Shown here: positions 1 to 6,216 of the stretch, piece after piece
Position numbering within the stretch: position 1 is the first letter of the stretch
Layout: every line of letters begins with the position of its first letter
Assembly: GCA_015061765.1 (NCBI GenBank)
Contig: SUVZ01000120.1
Location: 1-9,517, forward strand
DNA length: 9,517 bases
From: Lentisphaerota bacterium
Lineage (GTDB): Bacteria; Verrucomicrobiota; Kiritimatiellia; RFP12; UBA1067
Direction of reading: 5' to 3'
Notes under the pieces: generated by a model
What the model was told of the DNA's origin: nothing
The model's database searches: none
Seen by the model: the letters and a program-made list of their open reading frames with translations, nothing else
Position numbers and translations under genes: made by a program

Positions 1-182
1 TTCCCTGTCGGAAGGCTTGCTATTGTCTAAAACGCGGGCCATATCGCAAATTATCATTATGAGCCAGGTGGGATAGACCGAAAATTTCATCAGGAGTGAG
101 ACGCGGGGGACTATTTGGAATTTCTGCGCTGTCACACGCAAGGTTTATTTTAAAAATAGTTTATGATATAATTTCGCGCCGT
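1..182. other. Upstream region with no assignable gene
   Basis: No gene can be supported here. On the + strand one frame runs from the window edge to a TAA at 28-30, and another closes at TAG 74-76; both are too short to identify. On the - strand a frame is open from an ATG at 57-55 to the window edge (19 codons), which could be the start of a divergent gene but has no visible ribosome binding site and could be open by chance. The only well-supported element is the promoter close to rnfA. Confidence 0.5.
144..172 (+). promoter_or_regulatory. Extended -10 promoter for the rnf operon
   Basis: A perfect TATAAT at 167-172 is preceded by TG at 164-165 with one base between, which is the extended -10 configuration. 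With 17-bp spacing the -35 position is TTTATT (144-149), only a partial match to TTGACA; extended -10 promoters commonly tolerate a weak -35. Transcription would start near 178-180, only a few bases before the rnfA ATG at 183, which predicts a leaderless or near-leaderless mRNA. The position is seen directly; promoter activity is inferred. Confidence 0.6.
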
Positions 183-767
183 ATGCGTTATTTAGTCATC
201 ATCATCGGTGCGGTCCTCGTGAACAACTTCGTTCTGAGCCGCTTTTTGGGCTGTTGCCCGTTCCTTGGCGTTTCCAAGAAGACGGAGACTGCGCTCGGCA
301 TGTCCGGCGCGGTCGTGTTCGTCATGACGATTGCCGCCGCCGTGACATGGCTGCTGGATCGCTGTCTGCTTCAGCCGTTCGGGCTCGGATACATACATAC
401 GCTTGTGTTCATCCTCGTCATTGCCGCGCTTGTGCAGTTCATCGACATTGCGATGAAGCGGTTCCTCCCTCCTCTCCATTCTGCGCTAGGCATCTTCCTT
501 CCGCTGATCACGACGAACTGCGCGGTGCTTGGCGTTGCCGAGCTCAACACGAAGAACAACACGCCTTTCTTCGAAAGCGTGCTTTTCTCCTTCGCCGCCG
601 CAATCGGCTTCGGGCTTGCGCTCGTCATTTTCTCCGGCATCCGCGAGAAGTTGGCGCATGCAGATCCGCCCCGTTGCTTCCGCGGTATCGCCCTGGCCCT
701 CGTGACGGCAGGTCTTCTGAGCCTTGCCTTCATGGGCTTCAGCGGTCTCGTAAAGACACCGTACTGA
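183..767 (+). CDS. rnfA: Rnf complex subunit RnfA (integral membrane)
   Basis: RnfA is a small integral membrane subunit of the Rnf ferredoxin:NAD+ oxidoreductase. The 194-residue product matches the family length (about 193 in E. coli RsxA) and shows family signatures: VLVNNFVL near the start, [17 protein letters not shown] at 24-40, [17 protein letters not shown] around 104-117 and [11 protein letters not shown] at the C-terminus. Cys25 and Cys113 lie at the positions that in Rnf structures pair with RnfE cysteines to hold an iron centre inside the membrane. Most of the protein is hydrophobic, with about six membrane segments. The ATG at 183 is preferred over an in-frame GTG at 96 because it gives the family N-terminus; the extra 29 codons have no family resemblance. 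No Shine-Dalgarno precedes 183, and a promoter lies immediately upstream. It is the first gene of an rnfABCD run. Confidence 0.95.
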   Translation: MRYLVIIIGAVLVNNFVLSRFLGCCPFLGVSKKTETALGMSGAVVFVMTIAAAVTWLLDRCLLQPFGLGYIHTLVFILVIAALVQFIDIAMKRFLPPLHSALGIFLPLITTNCAVLGVAELNTKNNTPFFESVLFSFAAAIGFGLALVIFSGIREKLAHADPPRCFRGIALALVTAGLLSLAFMGFSGLVKTPY

Positions 768-769
768 CG

Positions 770-832
770 GGTCGATGGTTGTCGGTTGGTAGTCGGCAGG
801 TAACAGTTGATAGCTGAAAGTTGAAAGGAACA
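770..832 (+). repeat. Degenerate 7-bp tandem repeat between rnfA and rnfB
   Basis: The rnfA-rnfB gap can be divided into nine consecutive 7-base units from 770 to 832: ggtcgat, ggttgtc, ggttggt, agtcggc, aggtaac, agttgat, agctgaa, agttgaa, aggaaca. All nine begin with purine-G, and the rough consensus is RGTTGAT/A. The last unit carries the rnfB ribosome binding site. Similar GTTGAAA-type heptad tracts occur between genes in several bacterial groups, where reading through them gives false peptides of the FQLSTFN type. The function here is unknown. Confidence 0.6.
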
Positions 833-835
833 GGA

Positions 836-1654
836 ATGACGGCTGTTTTGATTGCGGTAGGAGTTGTGGCTGGCGTGGGTGCGATTGCTGCACTCGCCCT
901 TGCCATTGCTGACAGGTATCTCTCCGTGCAGGAAGATCCTCGCATTGGTCTCATCACTGCGGCATTGCCCGGCGCGAACTGCGGCGGATGCGGATTCCCC
1001 GGCTGCGACGGCTATGCCCGTGCGCTTGTCGCGGGCACGGCGGCGAACGGTTCATGCTCTGCCGCCGACGAGAAGTGCGCCGCCGAGATAGCGAAGATTC
1101 TGGGCGTCGCCGCCACGGCCACGGATAAGCGCGTGGCGATCGTCCACTGCTGCGGAACCCGCTCGAACGCAATCCGCGTCGGCGACTACAACGGCATCGC
1201 AGATTGCGCGTCCGCCGCCGCGGTCGCCGGTGGAGACAAGGGCTGCCGCTTCGGCTGCCTCGGCTACGGCGCCTGCGCGAACGTCTGCCCCAAGCATGCC
1301 ATCTCGATCGTCGATGGACTTGCGAAGGTCGACAAGCGTCTTTGCATTGGCTGCGGCAAGTGCGTGAACGTGTGTCCGCGCCGCGTGATCGAGCTGGTCC
1401 CCGCGAAGGCCACGGTGCATGTGCTCTGCAACAATCCGCTCCGTGGTCCGGACGTGCGCAAGGTCTGTCAGGTCGGATGCATGGGCTGCCATCTCTGCGA
1501 GAGGCATTCCGGCGGCAAAGAGGCGGGCCACTTCACGTTTGACGGCTTCCTTGCGAAGGTCAACTACGAAAACTACCCGACTGACGCATCGCTGGTCGCG
1601 AAGTGCCCCGCGAAGTGCATCGTCGAGGATGCCCATTTCGAATCCGGTCATTGA
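836..1654 (+). CDS. rnfB: Rnf complex iron-sulfur subunit RnfB
   Basis: RnfB is the membrane-anchored Fe-S subunit that is thought to take electrons from ferredoxin. The product has 272 residues. Residues 1-30 form one membrane helix. C49, C52, C57 and C74 form the typical CX2CX4CX16C [4Fe-4S] site. A full two-cluster ferredoxin domain follows, with C137/C141/C147/C151-P and C170/C173/C176/C180-P. A further region has C198, C211, C215, C218, C221, C257 and C261; it looks like the second ferredoxin domain of clostridial-type RnfB, but several cluster ligands are missing (see findings). The ATG at 836 has AAAGGA at 824-829, six bases upstream, and gives the usual short N-terminal anchor; an in-frame TTG at 821 is less likely. 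The gene ends 23 bases before rnfC. Confidence 0.95.
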   Translation: MTAVLIAVGVVAGVGAIAALALAIADRYLSVQEDPRIGLITAALPGANCGGCGFPGCDGYARALVAGTAANGSCSAADEKCAAEIAKILGVAATATDKRVAIVHCCGTRSNAIRVGDYNGIADCASAAAVAGGDKGCRFGCLGYGACANVCPKHAISIVDGLAKVDKRLCIGCGKCVNVCPRRVIELVPAKATVHVLCNNPLRGPDVRKVCQVGCMGCHLCERHSGGKEAGHFTFDGFLAKVNYENYPTDASLVAKCPAKCIVEDAHFESGH

Positions 1655-1677
1655 TGGATGAAACGGGAGGCATAAAA

Positions 1678-3045
1678 ATGAAAACGGTAAAGTCATCCTT
1701 CAAGTTCCACGGCGGAGTCCATCCAGAATACCACAAGGATCTTGCGCGCGACAAGGCCATAGAGTCAATCCCGCTTCCCGGTACGCTCGTCATCTCCATG
1801 AGCCAGCATCTCGGGGCGCCGGCCAAGTGTCTGGTGAAGCCGGGCGACAAGGTCGTCAAGGGGCAGCTCATAGGCGAGAAGGGCGGGTTCATCTCGGCGA
1901 ACGTCCATGCGAGCGCATGCGGCACGGTCAAGTCCGTCGAACTGAAGCAGGGCGCGGCCGGCGGCTATGCGAACGCGGTCGTGCTCGAGACCGAGGCCAG
2001 CGACGAGACGATGTACATGCCGCCGCTGGACTGGAAGAGCGCCGCAAGGGAGGATCTTCTCAAGCGCGTCGAGGGCGCCGGCATCTGCGGCATGGGCGGC
2101 GCGGGGTTCCCGTCTTCGGTCAAGCTCAGTCCGCCGCCGGACAAGCATTGCGAGTATCTCATCCTGAACGGCGCCGAGTGCGAGCCCTATCTTACGGCGG
2201 ACTTCCGCGTGATGCTGGAGCATGCAGACCGCGTGCGCACCGGCGTTGAGATCATGCGCAAGGTCCTGAACGGACCTGCCGTGCGCATCGCGATCGAGGC
2301 GAACAAGCCAGAGGCCATCGCAGCCATGGAGAAGGCGTTCGCCGACATTGAAGGCAATGTCGAGATCGTGGTTCTGCCGGTTCTCTACCCGCAGGGCAGC
2401 GAAAAGCATCAGATTTACGCGACGGTGAAGCGCATCGTTCCCGAGGGCGGGCTTCCGATAGCTGTCGGATGTGTCGTTGAGAACATCGGCACGGTGGCCG
2501 CAATCGCGGATGCGGTGACGCTCGGCAAGCCGCTCATCGAGCGCGTAACCACCGTTACGGGCGACGGCGTCAACAGGCCCAAGAACGTGCTCGCCCCGTG
2601 CGGAACGCGCTATGAGGACATGATAGCGTTCGCCGGAGGCGCGAAGGACAATGTGCGCAAGGTGCTTTCGGGCGGTCCGATGATGGGCTTCAACGTCGCG
2701 GACATGGGCATATCCACGACGAAGACGACGTCCGGCCTCACGCTGCTTACGGAAAAGAGCGTTTTCCAGTATTCGTCCCACGCCTGCATCAACTGCGGAA
2801 CGTGCCTGAGGGCGTGTCCGATGAATCTCAATCCGGCGGCGATCTCGTGCGCCGTCGAGTCGGACGACATCGCGTTTGCGGAGAGGTACGGCGTGATGAA
2901 CTGCATCGAATGCGGGGCGTGCTCGTTCAGCTGTCCCGCATACCGCGACATAACGCAGAACTGCCGCCGCGCAAAGGCGTCCATCCGCACAAGAATCGCC
3001 AGAGAAAAGGCCGCGGCCGCCGCCGCGTCAGAGAAGAGGAGCTGA
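1678..3045 (+). CDS. rnfC: Rnf complex NADH-binding subunit RnfC
   Basis: RnfC is the peripheral cytoplasmic subunit that carries the NAD(H)/FMN site and passes electrons between NAD and the membrane part of Rnf. The product has 455 residues, the usual compact RnfC length, without the long repetitive tail of E. coli RsxC. The N-terminal part starts FKFHGGVHPEYHK. The flavin/NADH segment is seen as GICGMGGAGFP at 135-145 and NGAECEPYLTAD from 164. Two [4Fe-4S] motifs lie near the end: C370/C373/C376/C380-P and C409/C412/C415/C419-P. The C-terminus is Ala- and Lys-rich. The ATG at 1678 has a strong GGGAGG at 1665-1670, seven bases upstream; the longer in-frame reading from 1603 would overlap rnfB and adds a non-family N-terminus. 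rnfD starts four bases after its stop. Confidence 0.96.
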   Translation: MKTVKSSFKFHGGVHPEYHKDLARDKAIESIPLPGTLVISMSQHLGAPAKCLVKPGDKVVKGQLIGEKGGFISANVHASACGTVKSVELKQGAAGGYANAVVLETEASDETMYMPPLDWKSAAREDLLKRVEGAGICGMGGAGFPSSVKLSPPPDKHCEYLILNGAECEPYLTADFRVMLEHADRVRTGVEIMRKVLNGPAVRIAIEANKPEAIAAMEKAFADIEGNVEIVVLPVLYPQGSEKHQIYATVKRIVPEGGLPIAVGCVVENIGTVAAIADAVTLGKPLIERVTTVTGDGVNRPKNVLAPCGTRYEDMIAFAGGAKDNVRKVLSGGPMMGFNVADMGISTTKTTSGLTLLTEKSVFQYSSHACINCGTCLRACPMNLNPAAISCAVESDDIAFAERYGVMNCIECGACSFSCPAYRDITQNCRRAKASIRTRIAREKAAAAAASEKRS

Positions 3046-3049
3046 TCAG

Positions 3050-3997
3050 ATGAAGTTGATCCTTTCCAGTTCACCGCACGCACACGCCAGGAACAGCGTG
3101 AGCTCCATGATGCGCGACGTGATAATCGCGCTTTTGCCGGCCGCGGGCTGCTCCGTATGGTTCTTCGGGATGCGTTCCGTCTGGCTTATGGCGGTGTGCA
3201 TCGCCGCATCTGTCGTGACAGAGGCAGTGTGCCGTCTCCTGATGAAGCGAGACAATTCGATCGGAGACCTCTCGGCCGTCCTTACGGGACTTCTCCTCGC
3301 GCTCAATCTGCCGCCGGACCTTCCGCTTTGGATGGCAGTGACGGGCAGCGTGTTCGCAATAGCCGTGGCGAAGCAGGTGTTCGGCGGATTGGGGTACAAT
3401 CCGTTCAACCCAGCTCTCTCGGCGCGAGCGTTCATGCTCATATCGTTCACGGGTGCAATGACGACATGGAGCAATCCCGTCGGCTACGAATCTGTCACGG
3501 GCGCGACTTCCGTCGATGCCGTCACATGTGCGACGCCGCTTGCGTTCATCAAGAAGGGCGATGTCTCGCAGCTGACCTCGCTAAAGAGTTTCCTTCTCGG
3601 AAACATCGGCGGCTGCATCGGCGAGACGTGCGCGATCGCGCTTCTGATCGGAGCGGCGTACCTCATCATCCGCAGGGTCATCACATGGCACATCCCGGTG
3701 TCGTTCCTCGCCACGATGTTTGTGTTCGCTCTCTTCAAGGGCGGGGTGCCGCCGATCCTGCACGTGCTTTCGGGCGGTGCAATCATCGGTGCGTGCTTCA
3801 TGGCCACGGACTATGTCACATCGCCCATTACGGCGAAGGGCAAGATCGTTTTCGGGGTCGGCTGCGGTCTGCTCACCATGTGCATCCGCTCCGGCGGCGG
3901 ATATCCGGAAGGCGTGTCGTTCGCGATTCTGATCATGAACGCCGTTACGCCTCTCATCAACCGCTATACGCAGCCAAAGCCGTTTGGACGAAAGTGA
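3050..3997 (+). CDS. rnfD: Rnf complex membrane subunit RnfD (flavoprotein)
   Basis: RnfD is an integral membrane subunit related to NqrB that carries covalent FMN and takes part in ion translocation. The 315-residue product is strongly hydrophobic. It has the typical N-terminus SSSPHAHARNSVSSMMRDV, the loop GLGYNPFNPALSARAFMLISF, and the conserved late segment GGYPEGVSFAILIMN. The flavin attachment region reads VDAVTCATPLAF from residue 155; Thr162 in the ATPL tract is the likely site of phosphoester-linked FMN. This assignment follows family knowledge rather than direct proof. Such linkage normally needs the flavin transferase ApbE, which is not in the window. AGAGGAG at 3035-3041 is a good ribosome binding site, and the gene lies four bases behind rnfC, so the two are probably translationally coupled. 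rnfG and rnfE, usually next, are absent. Confidence 0.95.
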   Translation: MKLILSSSPHAHARNSVSSMMRDVIIALLPAAGCSVWFFGMRSVWLMAVCIAASVVTEAVCRLLMKRDNSIGDLSAVLTGLLLALNLPPDLPLWMAVTGSVFAIAVAKQVFGGLGYNPFNPALSARAFMLISFTGAMTTWSNPVGYESVTGATSVDAVTCATPLAFIKKGDVSQLTSLKSFLLGNIGGCIGETCAIALLIGAAYLIIRRVITWHIPVSFLATMFVFALFKGGVPPILHVLSGGAIIGACFMATDYVTSPITAKGKIVFGVGCGLLTMCIRSGGGYPEGVSFAILIMNAVTPLINRYTQPKPFGRK

Positions 3998-4004
3998 TCG
4001 TCCA
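3985..4004 (+). other. Hairpin spanning the rnfD stop codon
   Basis: TGGACGA (3985-3991) and TCGTCCA (3998-4004) are perfect reverse complements separated by six bases, and the rnfD stop TGA (3995-3997) lies in the loop. No T run follows, so it is not a normal intrinsic terminator. In the mRNA it could act as a processing or stability element between the rnf genes and the antiporter gene, but this is inference, and a stem this short could arise by chance. Confidence 0.45.
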
Positions 4005-4019
4005 TCGGATGGTCTCGCA

Positions 4020-6080
4020 ATGACGGAAGGTTCCTTTTTCCAGGACTTGGCCATGCTGATGGCCGTGGCCGGTCTGGTTGCGATCATCTTCGAGAAACTG
4101 AAATGGCCCAAAGTGATAGGATACCTGTTTGCAGGTGTCCTGATGAGCCAACATACCTGGGGCGGCAGCTTTCTCGCCGATGAGGGATCGATTCAGACAA
4201 TTGGACAGCTTGGCATCGTATTCCTCATGCTGACGCTCGGTCTTGAGTTCTCTGCCGGCGCAATGAAGAAAGTGCGGGGAGTTTCCGGCCCGATGGCGTT
4301 TGTCGATACGATTGTGATGATCTGGATCGGATACACGGTGGGACGGCGCATATTCGGATGGACATCGGTACAGTCGCTGTTCCTAGGCGCGGCGATATGC
4401 GACTCTGCGACGACTCTGCTCGCGAAAACGATAGACGAGATGAAATGGTCCAAACGTCCATTCGTGAAATATGTCATCTCCACGTCGATACTTGAAGATA
4501 TCATATGCGTAGGCGTGATTGCACTCATCACCGGTGTCGCGAACGGAGACGGGCTTTCCTTTGGCGCGGTAGGGGTGTCGCTCGGTGCGCTTGCGGTCTT
4601 CTTCGTATGCACTGTGGTGCTTGGTATGATCATGGTGCCAAGATTGTTGAACACCGTAGCCAAGAACGGGAGCGATGAGGCTCTTCTGCTTACGCTTCTT
4701 GGGTGCTGCTTCTTCGTGTCATGGGTGGCGTACAGATTGGAATTCTCGCTGGCCCTCGGTGCGTTTCTCATGGGTGTCCTGGGATCGTCTTCAATGGCCC
4801 GAAACCGGCTTCTGAAGCTCGCAGACCCGCTCAGAAGCATGTTCGCCGCCGTATTTTTCATTACGATCGGCTGTCTTGTGAATCCGCAGGTGTGCCTGTC
4901 CAACGCCGGTACGATTCTCCTGCTGTCGCTTGTGGTTATGATCGGGAAAGGCACAAACTGCTTTACGATGTCCATGTTGACCGGACAGAATCTCAAGACA
5001 TCGGTCCAGACGGCTTTTGGGTTGGCGCAGATCGGCGAGTTCGCATACATGGTGGCGTTGCTCTACATTGCGGCTACCGGTGATTCGGCAAGTTCCATGT
5101 ACCAGATAGTCGTCGGGGTGTCTCTCGTCACGACATGCTTCAATCCGTTCATGCTCCGCATGTCCGATCCTGTCGGCGATTTCGTGGAGCGCAAGGTGCC
5201 TGACCGCGTCAAAGGGTTGATTGCGCAGTATAATGTATGGCTTGCCCGAATCCGCGAAGCGTCCGTGCCAGGCGAGATATCTTCACGCGTGCATCGCCAT
5301 CTGCTGCATTTGGGGGTATACTGGGTCATGATGTTTGCGTTTTCGGTCATTGCATCCATGCTGAACGGATACGACTGGTCTCGTTTCTCGATGTTTTTCG
5401 ACGAACACAAGAAGGCATTTTTTGCGCTTGCGTTGAATCTGATCTTTCTTGCGCTGCTGAAGCCCGTCTGGACGGCAGGGCGCCATCTTGGCGAGGATGT
5501 GGGCGATCTTCTTCTTGCAGGCGTGAAGAGTGGCGGCGGCAAGAAATGGCGCAGGGCAGTGCGCCGCATGGCGCGAAGCAGTACGCTGCTGGCGGTGTCA
5601 TTCGTGACTGTAGCCGAGATTGTCATGGTGGACATCAATCTCATGCCGGAGGAGACGTGCGTCCGCATTGGCATAGCCATCGTCCTGGCCGTGACCATCC
5701 CTCTTGCTGTCCGGTATCTCTGGCCGGCTGTCAGTGCGGCCGGCATGCAGTTCAATGAGGCTCTTGAGGCCGAGGCAAGGATGGCTGCGAAACCCAAGCC
5801 TCTCACTTTTTCGCTTCCGGAAGATAGGTTTCTCAAGGCGACGCTTCCGGATTCGTCTCCTGCGATCGGACTTACGCTGAAGGCGCTTGATGTCCGGGCG
5901 AAGACCGGCGCAAGCGTCGTTTCCGTCACCAGAAACGGCAGGCGACATTCAAACCCTGGCGCGGACTGGTGTTTTGAGATCGGAGATATCGTCGAGGCGA
6001 TTGGCGAACCAAAGGAGCTTGCGTCCCTCAAGGACCTGTTGGGCATTGTCGTGTCGGTGCACAGTGATGATGAATTCTGA
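4020..6080 (+). CDS. CPA2-type cation/proton antiporter with C-terminal TrkA-C domain
   Basis: This 686-residue membrane protein belongs to the Na+/H+ exchanger superfamily, in the Kef-like CPA2 branch. Residues about 8-390 form the exchanger domain. They include GQLGIVFLMLTLGLEF, typical of CPA2; an acidic residue in a helix at Asp128 (ICDSATTLL); and the LED motif at 158-160, which matches the conserved transport aspartate helix of this family. Residues about 420-590 hold further membrane segments and a basic loop. Residues about 600-680 match a TrkA-C (RCK_C) ligand-sensing domain, with the GDIVEAIGEPKEL ending. No Rossmann TrkA-N domain is visible, unlike KefB/KefC. The ATG at 4020 has only a weak GGATGG at 4007-4012; an in-frame TTG at 3984 is less likely. 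The gene lies 22 bases after rnfD and probably shares its transcript. The ion carried (K+ or Na+) cannot be told. Confidence 0.85.
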   Translation: MTEGSFFQDLAMLMAVAGLVAIIFEKLKWPKVIGYLFAGVLMSQHTWGGSFLADEGSIQTIGQLGIVFLMLTLGLEFSAGAMKKVRGVSGPMAFVDTIVMIWIGYTVGRRIFGWTSVQSLFLGAAICDSATTLLAKTIDEMKWSKRPFVKYVISTSILEDIICVGVIALITGVANGDGLSFGAVGVSLGALAVFFVCTVVLGMIMVPRLLNTVAKNGSDEALLLTLLGCCFFVSWVAYRLEFSLALGAFLMGVLGSSSMARNRLLKLADPLRSMFAAVFFITIGCLVNPQVCLSNAGTILLLSLVVMIGKGTNCFTMSMLTGQNLKTSVQTAFGLAQIGEFAYMVALLYIAATGDSASSMYQIVVGVSLVTTCFNPFMLRMSDPVGDFVERKVPDRVKGLIAQYNVWLARIREASVPGEISSRVHRHLLHLGVYWVMMFAFSVIASMLNGYDWSRFSMFFDEHKKAFFALALNLIFLALLKPVWTAGRHLGEDVGDLLLAGVKSGGGKKWRRAVRRMARSSTLLAVSFVTVAEIVMVDINLMPEETCVRIGIAIVLAVTIPLAVRYLWPAVSAAGMQFNEALEAEARMAAKPKPLTFSLPEDRFLKATLPDSSPAIGLTLKALDVRAKTGASVVSVTRNGRRHSNPGADWCFEIGDIVEAIGEPKELASLKDLLGIVVSVHSDDEF

Positions 6081-6122
6081 CATCGCGCCCGTTATTCCGG
6101 GTGAGACGGGGAGACTAGGATG

Positions 6123-6151
6123 TTGAAATTGGCAGTGGTTTCGTGTATCAT
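6123..6151 (+). promoter_or_regulatory. Sigma70-type promoter for the two-kinase unit
   Basis: TTGAAA (6123-6128) and TATCAT (6146-6151) are separated by exactly 17 bases, a near-consensus -35/-10 pair. Transcription would start near 6158 and leave a leader of about 60 bases, rich in A, before the ATG at 6217. No operator palindrome or terminator is obvious between 6081 and this promoter. Confidence 0.6.
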
Positions 6152-6216
6152 ACGCACCATATTTGGTTCAAATCTTCAAACACTTAAACAAGAAAAGAAA
6201 ACAACAGGAGAACAAC

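Noticed and set aside
1..30. Possible C-terminal end of an upstream + strand gene (stop TAA 28-30)
   Set aside because: Nine codons are too few to identify, and other frames also close nearby.
1..57. Possible divergent gene on the - strand starting at ATG 57-55, open to the window edge
   Set aside because: Only 19 codons, no ribosome binding site, and no recognisable family N-terminus; a frame this short is often open by chance.
96..182. N-terminal extension of rnfA from a GTG at 96
   Set aside because: The extra 29 residues do not match the RnfA family, whose N-terminus is exactly matched from 183, and the promoter lies inside this stretch.
1765..2781. 338-codon open frame on the - strand
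   Set aside because: It lies fully opposite rnfC, is rich in Arg, Ala and His as expected for an antisense shadow of a GC-rich gene, and has no family motif.
6086..6116. Weak CCCGT...ACGGG stem after the antiporter gene as a terminator
   Set aside because: Five base pairs with a large loop and no T run; not distinguishable from chance.
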